From contig NZ_CP031167.1 of assembly GCF_004346925.1 (NCBI RefSeq), positions 2,562,001 through 2,626,000 of the forward strand: DNA of 64,000 bases. The letters run 5' to 3'. The notes under the pieces are model-generated. The model did not search any database. It saw only the letters and a list, made by a program, of their open reading frames with translations, and was not told the origin of the DNA. Position 1 is the first letter of the stretch; every line of letters starts with the position of its first letter. Made by a program: the position numbers and the translations under genes. Shown here piece after piece: positions 1 through 8,229 of the stretch. Source of the DNA: Stenotrophomonas sp. ASS1 (lineage in GTDB: Bacteria; Pseudomonadota; Gammaproteobacteria; Xanthomonadales; Xanthomonadaceae).

Positions 1-374
1 AAGTGCACCAGCTCGGTGATGCGATGCGCCGGCAACGCGTATACCGGCACCAGACCCGCACGGAACAGCCCGCATATGGTGGTGATGAATCCGGCGGTGT
101 TGCCCAGCTGCACCAGCACCCGCTCACCGGGCTGCAGGCCGAGGGCCAGCAGTCCGGAACCGATGCGACCGGCTTCGTGCCACAGCTGCGCGTAGCTCAG
201 GCGGACGTCACCGGCGACCACCGCGATGTCATCCGCATAGCGTTCCGCGCGCTCGCGCAGGAACGCCGGGAAGGTCTCGCCGCGCCAGTGACCGGCCTCG
301 CGATAGCGCGCCATCAGTTCATCAGGCCACACCTGCTGCAGTGGCAGGCGGGAGGAATCAGTGGAGGTAGTCAT
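1..374 (-). CDS. entE: 2,3-dihydroxybenzoate-AMP ligase EntE (5' part only)
   Basis: EntE adenylates 2,3-dihydroxybenzoate and loads it on an aryl carrier protein during catecholate siderophore synthesis in the cytosol. Only the first 124 residues are in the window; the gene runs off the left edge. The visible part matches the N-terminus of the family: the RYREAGHW segment, then LSYAQL, GLQPGERVLVQLGN and a LVPVYALPAH stretch, all in the expected order before the nucleotide-binding core, which lies outside. The ATG at 374-372 overlaps the TGA of entC (ATGA), so the two are translationally coupled. The identification rests on similarity to E. coli EntE and on the entC neighbour. Confidence 0.9.
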   Translation of the reverse strand, partial: MTTSTDSSRLPLQQVWPDELMARYREAGHWRGETFPAFLRERAERYADDIAVVAGDVRLSYAQLWHEAGRIGSGLLALGLQPGERVLVQLGNTAGFITTICGLFRAGLVPVYALPAHRITELVH

Positions 375-1564
375 GCGGCAGGCTCGATGACGGGCGCGGA
401 TTCCTGGACACCCAGCGCGTTCAACAGGGCAGCGAACTTCGCCGCGGTTTCGGCCACCTCGGCCCCGGGTTCCGAGTCGGCGACGATGCCGGCACCTGCA
501 TACAGGCGCAGCTGCGTGCCCTGCAGGCGTGCGCAGCGGATCGCCACGTACCAGTCGCCGTCACCCTGCGCATCCAGCCAGCCCACGGCGCCGGCGTAGA
601 AGCCGCGCGGCACCGGTTCCAGTTCGCGGATGCGCTGCAGTGCCGCCAGCCGCGGCGTACCGCAGACCGCCGGCGTGGGGTGCAGCTGTGCCAGCAGTTC
701 GGCGGCAGACGTCTGCGGATCCTTCAGGGTGGCATGGATGCGGGTGCCCAGGTGCCACATGCTGGCGGTGGCATGCAGCACCGGCCGAGGCTGTGCATCG
801 ATGTGGCTGCAGTACGGTGCCAGGCCCTCGACGATGGCGTCCACCACATGGCGATGCTCGTCATGGTCCTTGGTCGAGGCCAGCAGCGCCTGCGCGGCAC
901 GCTCGTCCTCGGCAGCATCGGCGCTGCGGCGTGCTGACCCGGCGAGCGGATGCGACAACAGTTCGGCACCGCGCTTGCGCAGCAGCAGTTCCGGGGTTGC
1001 CCCCACCAGCCACGCCGGCGCCTGGCCCAGCTCCACCGGCAACGGCACCGCGTAGGTCGCCACCGACGGATCCGCGCCCAGGCGTGCCAGCAGCACGTCC
1101 GGCGACAGCGCCTGGCGGGTGCGCGCCAACAGGCTGCGCGCCAGCACCACCTTGTGCAGGTTCTGCTCGGGCGCACGCAGGACCTGCACCGCCGCGGCAA
1201 CCGCTGACGCATAGTCCTGCGGCACAGGCTCGGCCCGCAGGGCGCCGTCCAGCGGCGGTGCGGCCTGCGGTTGCAGTGCCAGCGCAGGCAGCAGGCGCTC
1301 GGGCTGGTACAACGCATCGTCCGCGCGCGGTTCGAACGGCACCGCGCCAACCAACAGGCCCGGACCACCGCGCTGCTGGGCAAAGAACTCCGAAACGCGC
1401 TCAGCCAGGGTTGCCAGCGCGCCACTCGGCAGCGCGGCGCGGCACCCGCGTGCGTGCACGTGCTGGCCCGCATGCTGCAGCAGGAACAGCGACGCGTCGT
1501 CGGTGTTCTCCTGCGGCGCTGGCGCAGCCTCTGGCCACGCGCCCTGCATCAGGGAATCGTTCAT
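371..1564 (-). CDS. entC: isochorismate synthase EntC
   Basis: This 397-residue chorismate-utilising enzyme converts chorismate to isochorismate, the first committed step of 2,3-dihydroxybenzoate synthesis. Family signatures are in the C-terminal half: HKVVLARS, the HPLAGSARR segment, STKDHDEH, HPTPAVCGTPR, ELEPVPRGFYAGAVGW and the terminal LYAGAGIV. The length is normal for EntC/DhbC. The ATG at 1564-1562 overlaps the stop of the upstream MFS gene, and its own stop overlaps the entE start, which gives a tightly coupled operon MFS-entC-entE. A longer in-frame extension through the MFS gene exists but is a high-GC artefact. MenF or a salicylate-forming enzyme is less likely because of the entE partner. 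Confidence 0.93.
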   Translation of the reverse strand: MNDSLMQGAWPEAAPAPQENTDDASLFLLQHAGQHVHARGCRAALPSGALATLAERVSEFFAQQRGGPGLLVGAVPFEPRADDALYQPERLLPALALQPQAAPPLDGALRAEPVPQDYASAVAAAVQVLRAPEQNLHKVVLARSLLARTRQALSPDVLLARLGADPSVATYAVPLPVELGQAPAWLVGATPELLLRKRGAELLSHPLAGSARRSADAAEDERAAQALLASTKDHDEHRHVVDAIVEGLAPYCSHIDAQPRPVLHATASMWHLGTRIHATLKDPQTSAAELLAQLHPTPAVCGTPRLAALQRIRELEPVPRGFYAGAVGWLDAQGDGDWYVAIRCARLQGTQLRLYAGAGIVADSEPGAEVAETAAKFAALLNALGVQESAPVIEPAA

Positions 1565-2757
1565 GGGGTCTCCTTCATCCGATGCGCTGCGGCCAGCGCG
1601 CACAGCAACAGCAGCAGCGCGCCGACCAGCAGGTAAGGCAGGCTTGGCCCGCCGCGATACAACAGCGTGCCGAGCATCGGCCCGGCCACCATGCCCAGCC
1701 CCTGCGCGGCAGCGACGGTGCCGGCGGCGGCGCCCTGCTCGTGCGCCTCCACCGCATCGGCGGCCAGCGCCTGGAACGAGGGGAATACGAAGCCCATGCC
1801 GAACGCGGCCAGCGCGTACGCCGCCGGCAACTGCCAGCCCTGCTGCACGCCTGCCACCGAGGCAAAGCCAATGCCGGAAATCAGGGCGCCAAGGACGATC
1901 CAGCGGCGTGGATGGACCTCCAGCTTCATCACCAGTGCCTGTGCCAGGATCAGGCCGACGCCAACCGCTGTGAGTGCAATGCCGGCCATGCGCGCGCCCG
2001 CCGCTGCATCCAGACCGAGGCGGTCGATCGCGAAGAAGCCGACCGTCACCTGCGCGATGGTCACCGAGACCATGGCGATGAACGCCGCCAGCTGTGGCAG
2101 GCGCAGGCGCGGGTCGAGACGGCTCATCGGCTGGCGGCGTTGCGCAGAAGCGCTCTCCACCGGCGGTGTGGCCGGCAACCGCCACGCCAGCAATGCCAGC
2201 GCAAGCAGCGGCAACAATGCGGCCACATACAGCGCCAGCGACAGATTCGTATAGGCCAGCCAGCCAGCGGCGGCCGGGCCAAGCACCATGCCGAGTGCGT
2301 TGGCGCTGCCCAGGCGGGCTAGGAATTTCGCACGCTGCCCGGTCGGTGCCTTGTCGGCGATCAGCGCGGCAGCGGTAGGAGGCACCGCGGCGTAGAACAG
2401 GCCGATCAGGCCACGCGCACCGACCAGCACGAGCACCGATACCAACACAGGCGGCACCGCCTGCAGGGCCACGTCGATGAACACCGCCAGCGCGATGTAG
2501 ACCACGGTGTAGGCACTCATCGCCAGCATCAGCACGCGCTTGCGGCCGATGCGGTCGCTGAGCTGGCCCCACGGGCGCGCGGCCAGCATCCACAACACAC
2601 CGGCGGCGGTGACCGACAGGCCGGCATGCCACTCGGACAAACCGAGCATGCGGACCACCGGGCCGATCACGGCGACGAAGGACATCATCGCCATGGTGCC
2701 GATCAGGGCAGCCAACACCAGCGCCGGCAAGCCGGGAACGACGGGACGTGCGTGCAT
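1561..2757 (-). CDS. MFS transporter, probable siderophore exporter
   Basis: A 398-residue major facilitator protein with about 12 predicted membrane segments. The loop 2-3 signature GQLSDRIGRKRVL is intact near residues 66-78. It is the first gene of the MFS-entC-entE run and its stop overlaps the entC start, so I infer that it exports the catecholate siderophore, the role EntS plays in enterobacteria. The sequence itself is closer to general drug/H+ antiporters than to EntS, so the substrate is inferred from position only. I chose the ATG at 2757 (MHARPVVPG) over an upstream in-frame start because it sits directly before the first hydrophobic segment. Confidence 0.8.
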   Translation of the reverse strand: MHARPVVPGLPALVLAALIGTMAMMSFVAVIGPVVRMLGLSEWHAGLSVTAAGVLWMLAARPWGQLSDRIGRKRVLMLAMSAYTVVYIALAVFIDVALQAVPPVLVSVLVLVGARGLIGLFYAAVPPTAAALIADKAPTGQRAKFLARLGSANALGMVLGPAAAGWLAYTNLSLALYVAALLPLLALALLAWRLPATPPVESASAQRRQPMSRLDPRLRLPQLAAFIAMVSVTIAQVTVGFFAIDRLGLDAAAGARMAGIALTAVGVGLILAQALVMKLEVHPRRWIVLGALISGIGFASVAGVQQGWQLPAAYALAAFGMGFVFPSFQALAADAVEAHEQGAAAGTVAAAQGLGMVAGPMLGTLLYRGGPSLPYLLVGALLLLLCALAAAHRMKETP

Positions 2758-2862
2758 GAAACACCAGCCGTAACAGGAAAGGATGGCCGGGCGCGTCTGT
2801 ACGCCCCCGCCCGGCACCGGTCCTGCTCAGGGCCCGATGCCATCCTTAAATGATAACGGCTC

Positions 2863-2886
2863 GTATTTGCATTTGATACCCATTCT
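2863..2886 (-). promoter_or_regulatory. Fur-like operator upstream of the siderophore operon
   Basis: On the minus strand the A/T-rich segment GTATCAAATGCAAATAC (2879-2863) lies about 105 bases before the MFS start. A very similar word, TATCAAATGCGAATGATAC, recurs at 3262-3280 before the next gene. Both resemble degenerate Fur boxes, and siderophore operons are normally Fur-repressed. The dyad is imperfect, so the call is tentative. Confidence 0.45.
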
Positions 2887-2911
2887 CTTGAATGGGCATG
2901 CAACAGTGGGT

Positions 2912-3241
2912 TCAGCGCATTGCACGCAGGCCCAGCAGACCACGGCGCTTGAACCACCACTCCAGCGGCAGCGTCACCAGCGGCGGGATCGCTGCCAGCA
3001 GGGCCAGGGCACTGGCCCACCACGGCCAGCGCAGCCGCACCGCCGCGAACAGAGTGACCGCCACGTAGACCAGGAAGGCCACGCCATGCAGCGGCCCGAA
3101 CAACTTCACCAGCGCCACGTTGGCCATCGGGCCGTATTTCATCCACATGCCGATGAGCAGGCCGGCCCAGGTCACGGCCTCGATGAAAGCGACCGCCGCG
3201 AACAGGCGTCCAGCCGAGTGCATGGGGGAACGTTGGGTCAT
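2912..3241 (-). CDS. DUF3817 family small membrane protein
   Basis: A 109-residue protein with three or four hydrophobic segments, of the DUF3817 type (small integral membrane proteins of unknown function). Recognisable features are the N-terminal FAAVAFIEAVTWAGLLIGMW segment, the polar KYGP element, LVKLFGPLHGVAFLVY and a basic C-terminal tail (KRRGLLGLRAMR). The start at 3241 is chosen because GGAG lies eight bases upstream; an ATG five codons earlier (3256) is an alternative. It precedes the siderophore operon on the same strand, separated by 154 bases that hold a Fur-like site. The function is not known. Confidence 0.75.
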   Translation of the reverse strand: MTQRSPMHSAGRLFAAVAFIEAVTWAGLLIGMWMKYGPMANVALVKLFGPLHGVAFLVYVAVTLFAAVRLRWPWWASALALLAAIPPLVTLPLEWWFKRRGLLGLRAMR

Positions 3242-3260
3242 GCGGAGCTCCAGCATCGGG

Positions 3261-3280
3261 ATATCAAATGCGAATGATAC
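3261..3280 (-). promoter_or_regulatory. Fur-like operator upstream of the DUF3817 gene
   Basis: The segment ATATCAAATGCGAATGATAC lies 20 bases upstream of the DUF3817 start codon and shares the word TATCAAATGC(A/G)AAT with the site before the siderophore operon. This suggests that the small membrane protein gene is co-regulated with siderophore synthesis. The assignment to Fur is inferred from A/T-rich dyad character and context. Confidence 0.4.
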
Positions 3281-3297
3281 GCAGATGCGAACCCCAT

Positions 3298-3352
3298 GTA
3301 GAGTCGAGCCGTGCTCGATTGCTGGAACGTGTCCACCAAGGTGGACACCTAC
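3298..3352. repeat. SMAG/REP palindrome pair, inward facing
   Basis: A GTAG-headed imperfect palindrome (3298-3320, stem TCGAGC/GCTCGA) faces a second one read on the minus strand (3329-3352, stem GTGTCCACC/GGTGGACAC, head GTAG at 3352-3349). This head-plus-stem layout is that of the SMAG repeats of S. maltophilia. The pair lies between the DUF3817 gene and the 3' end of the monooxygenase gene. Confidence 0.85.
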
Positions 3353-4284
3353 CGGAGCACATCCGGCAGAACCTGCTCGCCGATCTCGCGCAGCACCGCG
3401 TCCATCGGCCGTCCGTTGTCGACCAGATTGAACATCACGTGCGCCACACCCTGCGCATGCACGCGCCGCAGATAGTCGCGCAGCCCGTCGCGGCCGACCT
3501 TCAGGCCCAGCGGCAATGGTTCGGCTGGCGCCTGCGGATCCGCCTGCAGGTCCAGCAGCATCGACTGCACGAACGGCTTGCCTGGCCCGCCGCGCTGCAC
3601 GAGCGCCTGCTGCCACAGGCCGATGCGTCCTTCCTGCGCAACCTCCTCGCGGTGATAGGTGGCCCAGCCTTCGCTTTCACGCGCGATCCATTGCAGGCTC
3701 TGCCGTGCAGTACCCACCACCAGCATCGGAATCCGCGTTGCCGGCGCCGGCAACACGTCGAAACCACCGGTCGCCTGCAGTACGGCGGTCCGTTCATCGG
3801 CCTCTGGTGACAACGCTGCGCGCAACAACGTCCAGCGCTCACGGAACGCCGCCGCCCTGCCCTCCAGATCCTCACCGAACGCGGCAAATTCTTCCGGGCG
3901 GTCACCCGAACCCAGGCCCAGCACGAAGCGGCCGCCACTGATCCGGTCCAGGCTCAAGGCCGACTTCGCCACCTGCAGCGGCTGGCGCAATGGCAGCACG
4001 ATGGCTGCACTGCCGACCACGATGCGCTCGGTCGCTGCAGCCAGCATGCCCAGCCACAGGAACGGGTCATCCAGCGCACTCGCTGTTGCATCCGGGCCCT
4101 GCGGCACCATCAATGGCACGTCGCGCGTCCATAGCGCGGCGAAGCCAAGATCATCGGCCAGCCGTGCGATGCGCCGCGCCTCGTCCGGATCGGCCAGTCC
4201 ATGCGCCGCAACCGGCGTCATCAGGCCCAGGCTCAGTCCTTGTTGAGGAAACAACGAAGCATGGGCGGGATTGAATTCACTCAT
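3349..4284 (-). CDS. LLM-class flavin-dependent oxidoreductase
   Basis: A 311-residue luciferase-like monooxygenase with a TIM barrel that would use reduced flavin supplied by a separate reductase. Family features include the N-terminal GLMTPVAAHG strand, LADDLGFAALWTRDVP, ATERIVVGSAAIVLPLRQP, the GGRFVLGLGSGDRPEEF motif and the late WATYHREE segment. The substrate cannot be told from sequence. It is divergent from the acetyltransferase gene, and the two start codons are 66 bases apart. The minus-strand SMAG head touches the stop codon region. The gene is unlinked in function to its neighbours as far as can be seen. Confidence 0.85.
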   Translation of the reverse strand: MSEFNPAHASLFPQQGLSLGLMTPVAAHGLADPDEARRIARLADDLGFAALWTRDVPLMVPQGPDATASALDDPFLWLGMLAAATERIVVGSAAIVLPLRQPLQVAKSALSLDRISGGRFVLGLGSGDRPEEFAAFGEDLEGRAAAFRERWTLLRAALSPEADERTAVLQATGGFDVLPAPATRIPMLVVGTARQSLQWIARESEGWATYHREEVAQEGRIGLWQQALVQRGGPGKPFVQSMLLDLQADPQAPAEPLPLGLKVGRDGLRDYLRRVHAQGVAHVMFNLVDNGRPMDAVLREIGEQVLPDVLR

Positions 4285-4350
4285 GCCGCCAGCTTAGCCT
4301 GCAGGCCTGCGGCAACGATGACGCGCCGCCCACCACTGGAAGAACACTAC

Positions 4351-4800
4351 ATGCTGACGATCCGCCCTGCCCACGTCGATGACCTGCCCGCGATCAGCGC
4401 GGTGTGCCTGGCTGCGTTCACTGCAGCGGTGGCGCCTTCGCTCAGCGCTGCCGGTATCGCCACCTTCGGCAGTGTCGCAGCAGCCGACGCATTTGGTGCG
4501 CGCCTGCAGGGTGACAACCACATCCTGGTGGCCGAACAGGATGCGCGCGTGGTCGGCGTGGTCGAACTGAAGGAGGGCCGGCACCTGGCAATGCTGTTCG
4601 TCGATCCCGCCTGCCAGGGCCAGGGCATCGGCCATGCCTTGTTCGAAGCCGTGCTGCCGCAGGTACGCGAGCCGGTACTGACGGTGCGCGCCTCGCTCAA
4701 CGCAGTACCTACCTACCTGCGCTATGGCTTTGTGCTGGATGGCGAGGTCGGCGAGATCAACGGGCTGGTGTACCAGCAGATGGTGCGGGCAGCGGCCTGA
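4351..4800 (+). CDS. GNAT family N-acetyltransferase
   Basis: A 149-residue GCN5-related acetyltransferase. The family fold is visible: the N-terminal MLTIRPAHVDDLPAI strand-helix, HILVAEQDARVVGVVEL (strands 2-4), LFVDPACQGQGIGHALF, which is the acetyl-CoA pyrophosphate loop (Q/R-x-x-G-x-G/A), then VLTVRASLNAVPTYLRYGF and a C-terminal strand. The ATG at 4351 starts the fold exactly; longer in-frame starts run into the divergent monooxygenase gene. The substrate is unknown. It is a stand-alone gene. Confidence 0.85.
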   Translation: MLTIRPAHVDDLPAISAVCLAAFTAAVAPSLSAAGIATFGSVAAADAFGARLQGDNHILVAEQDARVVGVVELKEGRHLAMLFVDPACQGQGIGHALFEAVLPQVREPVLTVRASLNAVPTYLRYGFVLDGEVGEINGLVYQQMVRAAA

Positions 4801-4928
4801 AGGCATCCGTCCGGCAATGCCCGGTGGGCGTCATGCCCTGCGGCACGCCTGTCATAAGCAAACTGAATCAGCAGGCTCCCCGGCGGTTCCTACAATGGCC
4901 TGTCACCCTGCCCTTCGAGATGCTGCCG

Positions 4929-6440
4929 ATGCGCGTCGCGCTTTCCGTGTTGCTGCTGGCCTCGGCGCTGAGCGCCTGCACCCCGGCCCCGGTATCCACC
5001 GCCAACTCCGCCGAGGCACCCGCGCCGGCATCCGCCATCGCTTGGCGCCAGGGCGATGTGGACGATGCCTTCGCCGAAGCCGCCGACAGCGGCAAGCCGG
5101 TGCTGCTGTACTGGGGTGCGGTCTGGTGCCCGCCGTGCAACCAGCTCAAGGCGGGCCTGTTCAAGGACCCGGCCTTCATCGCGCTGACCAGCAAATTCGT
5201 TCCCGTCTACCTGGATGGCGACGAGGAAGGTGCGCAGGCCTGGGGCGAACGCTTCGGCGTGCGCGGCTATCCCACGCTGATCGTGCTGGACCCACAGCGC
5301 AACGAAATCACCCGCGTGGCTGGCGGCAATGACGCCGCCGAACTGACCCGGGCCCTGACCGTCGCTGCAGGCCGCCGCAGTGCTGTTGCCGCCACCTTGG
5401 CCACCGCGCTGGCAACGCCGGACCGGCTGGCCGCCGAAGACTGGCAGGTGCTGGGCGACTACGGCTGGGAAGTGGACGCCAACCGCCTGGCCGGCGAGCG
5501 CAGGAGCCAGGATGTGCTGCGCCAGTTGTCCAAGGCGGCACCCGACGCCGCCCTGCAGCGCCGTTTCGCCCTGCTGGCTCTGGCTACAGCCGAAAAGCCC
5601 GATGCCTCGCCCACCGAAGTGCGCGAGCTGCTGCAGGCCGTACTGGCACAACCGGCGGAAGTGCGCCGCAACCGTGAGTTGCTCGGCTATGCAGGCGTGC
5701 AGCTGGTCAAGCAGGCCAGTGCCGGCCCGGCCACCAGCAACACGCTCGGACAGCAGCTGCTGGTCGCACTGGAGCGTGCCGACGCCGAGCGCGGTGACCG
5801 CGCCGACGACGCGTTGTCGCGTGCGCTGACCGAAGTATCGCTGGCCCGCCAGCAGCAGCCCAAGGGCGCACTGCCCGCGGCGCTGGTCGAGCGGGTCAAG
5901 CAGCGCGTGGCCGCTGCTGATGCCGCCGCCACCGATGCGCATGCACGCCAGGCCACGATCAGCAGCGCGGTGTACGCATTGCGCGAGGTAGGTGACGACG
6001 CGGGTGCCGAGGCGCTGTTGCTGGCCGAGCTGAAGCGCAGCGAGCAGCCGTACTACTACATGCCCGAGCTGGCCGAACTGGCCGAGCAGCGCGGCGACAC
6101 CGCCGGTGCGCTGGAGTGGTTGAAGCGCGCCTACGATGGTGCACAGGGCCCGGCCACCCGCGTGCAATGGGGCGTGCTGTACGTGGAAGGCCTGCTGAAG
6201 CTGGCGCCGGACGATGCACCGCGCATCGAGCAGGCGACCGCGTCGCTGATCGCCGAGCTGGAGGCACAGCCGTCGGGTTACCACCAGCGTACCCGCCAGC
6301 GTTTCGAGCGCCTGGCCGGGCAGTTGAAGGCGTGGAGCGGCAAGCACCAGGGTGCGGAGACGCTGGCACGGCTGCAGCAGCGGATGCAGCAGGCGTGCGG
6401 TGACCAGGTGGATGGCGCCTGTAAGGACTGGTTGAGCTGA
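4929..6440 (+). CDS. thioredoxin-fold lipoprotein with long helical C-terminal domain
   Basis: A 503-residue exported lipoprotein. The signal peptide ends in LSAC (lipobox, Cys17), so the protein is probably anchored in the periplasm. Residues about 38-160 form a thioredoxin-like domain with the redox motif W66-C-P-P-C70 and a cis-proline segment in GYPTLIVLD. Residues about 180-500 are alanine/leucine-rich helices resembling TPR-type repeats (for example ELAELAEQRGDTAGALEWLKRA). It probably reduces or guards thiols of envelope proteins; partners are unknown. ATG 4920, three codons earlier, is also possible. A non-coding repeat-rich stretch follows, and the gene appears monocistronic. Confidence 0.8.
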   Translation: MRVALSVLLLASALSACTPAPVSTANSAEAPAPASAIAWRQGDVDDAFAEAADSGKPVLLYWGAVWCPPCNQLKAGLFKDPAFIALTSKFVPVYLDGDEEGAQAWGERFGVRGYPTLIVLDPQRNEITRVAGGNDAAELTRALTVAAGRRSAVAATLATALATPDRLAAEDWQVLGDYGWEVDANRLAGERRSQDVLRQLSKAAPDAALQRRFALLALATAEKPDASPTEVRELLQAVLAQPAEVRRNRELLGYAGVQLVKQASAGPATSNTLGQQLLVALERADAERGDRADDALSRALTEVSLARQQQPKGALPAALVERVKQRVAAADAAATDAHARQATISSAVYALREVGDDAGAEALLLAELKRSEQPYYYMPELAELAEQRGDTAGALEWLKRAYDGAQGPATRVQWGVLYVEGLLKLAPDDAPRIEQATASLIAELEAQPSGYHQRTRQRFERLAGQLKAWSGKHQGAETLARLQQRMQQACGDQVDGACKDWLS

Positions 6441-6498
6441 GTTGATGAAAGCGCTGGCGGCGGGTTCGCCTGCCGGCGCTTTTGTTGATATCGGTTGT

Positions 6499-6600
6499 GG
6501 CGGGGGGAGGGACTGGCCGGGACACGCCGTAAACCCATCCTTGGGGGCTCGATGGCGCCATCCATGGCGCCAACGGTCCCGGCCAGCCCCTCCCCCCGCC
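6499..6600. repeat. large hairpin element, copy 1
   Basis: Two 25-base arms (6499-6523 and 6576-6600, 24 of 25 complementary, rich in runs of G and C) enclose a 52-base core at 6524-6575. The core carries two TGGCGCCA-type palindromes. The same core occurs inverted in copy 2 (6819-6870) with 50 of 52 identical bases, yet the arms of the two copies are unrelated in sequence. It lies in the 587-base gap between the lipoprotein gene and sodA. Confidence 0.85.
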
Positions 6601-6669
6601 ACCGGAAGGTTTCCTGTGAGCGCGGGCAGCACATCAGCGCGCCGGTGAGGGTTCGGAAAGCGGGTTCTG

Positions 6670-6732
6670 GTAGTGCCGGCCGCTGGCCGGCAACCCGACC
6701 TTCGCTGATTGCCGGCCAGCGGCCGGCACTAC
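6670..6732. repeat. SMAG/REP palindrome pair
   Basis: GTAG-headed palindrome 6670-6693 (stem GCCGGCC/GGCCGGC) and the same element inverted at 6709-6732, separated by 15 bases. It lies between the two large hairpin elements in the lipoprotein-sodA gap. Together the pair could fold as one long cruciform. Confidence 0.85.
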
Positions 6733-6784
6733 CACGTCGCTCCTGCTCCTGCCTTTGACTCCGTCTCCGCGCCAGCGCAGGGAG

Positions 6785-6904
6785 CTGTCCTGCAGGGGCT
6801 GATGGGTCAGCGCAGGACCGTTGGCGCCACGGATGGCGCCATCGAGCCCCCAAGGATGGGTTCACGGCGTGTCCTGCGCTGACCCATCAGCCCCTGCAGG
6901 ACAG
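6785..6904. repeat. large hairpin element, copy 2
   Basis: Perfect 34-base arms (6785-6818 and 6871-6904) enclose the 52-base core in inverse orientation (6819-6870). The core differs from copy 1 at two positions, A/G in both. The arms contain CTGCAGGGGCTGATGG and share no resemblance with the arms of copy 1. The element ends 45 bases before the sodA promoter, so it could also insulate sodA from upstream transcription. Confidence 0.87.
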
Positions 6905-6948
6905 GAAGAATCAAGGCGACGAACGCGCACGCATTTCAATCCCGCCCC

Positions 6949-6979
6949 TTGACCTCAACCAATGTTGAGGTGCGATAAC
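6949..6979 (+). promoter_or_regulatory. sodA promoter with SoxR-type operator
   Basis: A -35 TTGACC (6949-6954) and -10 GATAAC (6974-6979) are separated by 19 bases, the stretched spacing of MerR-family-activated promoters. The spacer holds a perfect 7-4-7 dyad, CCTCAACCAATGTTGAGG (6953-6970), matching the SoxR consensus CCTCAAG-N4-CTTGAGG except for one symmetrical position. SoxR itself is not in the window. Confidence 0.75.
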
Positions 6980-7027
6980 AGTCTCCCCACGGCCAGCCCT
7001 CTGGCCTTCCCCACGGAGATTGCTTCG

Positions 7028-7657
7028 ATGTCGTACTCGCTTCCCCCGCTCCCCTACGCCTACGACGCCCTCGAGCCGCATTTCGATGCGCGCACGATGG
7101 AGATCCACCACAGCAAGCACCACCAGACCTACGTCAACAACCTCAATGCCGCCATCGAGCAGGCCGGCATCGCCGAGCAGCCGGTCGAGGCGCTGATCGC
7201 CAACCTCGATGCAGTGCCCGAGGCGCAGCGTGGCGCAGTCCGCAACAACGGCGGTGGCCACGCCAACCACAGCCTGTTCTGGACCGTACTCAGCATCAAG
7301 GGTGGTGCACCCGATGATGAACTGGCCGCCGCCATCGACCGCGATCTGGGTGGCTTCGATGCCTTCAAGGAGGCCTTCACCAAGGCCGCGCAGACCCGCT
7401 TCGGCAGTGGCTGGGCCTGGCTGACCAGCGATCGCGACGGCCGCCTGAAGGTTGAAAGCAGCGCCAACCAGGACAGCCCGCTGATGGGTGCAACGGTCGG
7501 CCTGTCCGGCAATACCCCGATCCTCGCACTGGACGTCTGGGAACACGCCTACTACCTGCACTACCAGAACCGCCGCCCGGACTACATCGGTGCGTTCTTC
7601 AACATCATCAACTGGGCCGAGGTCGGCCGGCGCTACCGCCAGGCCCGGGCCTCATGA
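7028..7657 (+). CDS. sodA: manganese superoxide dismutase
   Basis: A 209-residue cytosolic superoxide dismutase of the Fe/Mn family that converts superoxide to peroxide and oxygen. The metal ligands are H27 (in IHHSKHH), H81 (in GGGHANHS), D169 and H173 (in [11 protein letters not shown]). The GGGHANH loop and ANQDSPLM segment favour manganese over iron. ATG 7028 gives the canonical [18 protein letters not shown] start. It heads a run with a flavin reductase and a TPR gene (ATGA overlap with the next gene) behind a SoxR-type promoter. I recall that one of the S. maltophilia sodA genes is SoxR-controlled, which agrees with the promoter. Confidence 0.95.
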   Translation: MSYSLPPLPYAYDALEPHFDARTMEIHHSKHHQTYVNNLNAAIEQAGIAEQPVEALIANLDAVPEAQRGAVRNNGGGHANHSLFWTVLSIKGGAPDDELAAAIDRDLGGFDAFKEAFTKAAQTRFGSGWAWLTSDRDGRLKVESSANQDSPLMGATVGLSGNTPILALDVWEHAYYLHYQNRRPDYIGAFFNIINWAEVGRRYRQARAS

Positions 7658-8229
7658 GCGGCGAGACACTGCCGTACGCCGGGCCGTGGGCGGGGGTCTT
7701 CCCCGCCCCGGCCCCGGTGCCGTCGGTCGAGATGCCGCCGCGTGCCCTGCGGCGGCTGCTCGGCCACTTTCCTACCGGCGTGGCCATCGTCTGCGCGCGC
7801 GATGCGCAGGGCAAGCCCATCGGCCTGACCATCAATTCGTTCGTGCCGGTGTCATTGCAGCCGCCACTGGTGCTGTGGAACCTGGCGTTGCACGCGCAGA
7901 GTCTTTCCACCTTCCAGCGCGCCACCCGCTTTGCGATCAGCGTGCTGGCGGCCGACCAGGAAGCACTGGCCCGGCGCTTTGCCGATCCGCAGGTACGCAA
8001 CCGCTTCGACGGTCTGGCATTGCTGGATGACGACGAGGACGCCCCGCCACGCATCGCCGGTGCGGTAGCGCATCTCACCTGCACCCGCCATGCGCAGTGG
8101 CCGGTGGGCGATCACCTGCTGCTGGCCGGCCGCATCATCGAAGTGCACGAGAACGGCGGCGCGCCACTGCTGTTCCATCGCGGCCGCTTCCAGCCGGGAC
8201 CGGCCGAGCTGCTGGTGGAGGTGCGCTGA
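7654..8229 (+). CDS. flavin reductase domain protein
   Basis: A 191-residue protein of the flavin reductase-like (FMN-binding split barrel) family. Recognisable segments are [16 protein letters not shown] near the start, [21 protein letters not shown] (flavin-binding strand and turn) and the ending [26 protein letters not shown]. Members supply reduced FMN/FAD to monooxygenases or reduce flavin-linked substrates with NAD(P)H. It overlaps the sodA stop by four bases (ATGA), so it would share the SoxR-type promoter. A reductase induced with superoxide dismutase may serve the oxidative stress response; that link is inferred from the operon only. Confidence 0.8.
   Translation: MSGETLPYAGPWAGVFPAPAPVPSVEMPPRALRRLLGHFPTGVAIVCARDAQGKPIGLTINSFVPVSLQPPLVLWNLALHAQSLSTFQRATRFAISVLAADQEALARRFADPQVRNRFDGLALLDDDEDAPPRIAGAVAHLTCTRHAQWPVGDHLLLAGRIIEVHENGGAPLLFHRGRFQPGPAELLVEVR

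Noticed and set aside
371..2764. A fused 797-residue frame covering the MFS gene and entC
   Set aside because: The upstream part is out of frame with the real MFS protein. EntC has its own ATG overlapping the MFS stop, so no fusion exists.
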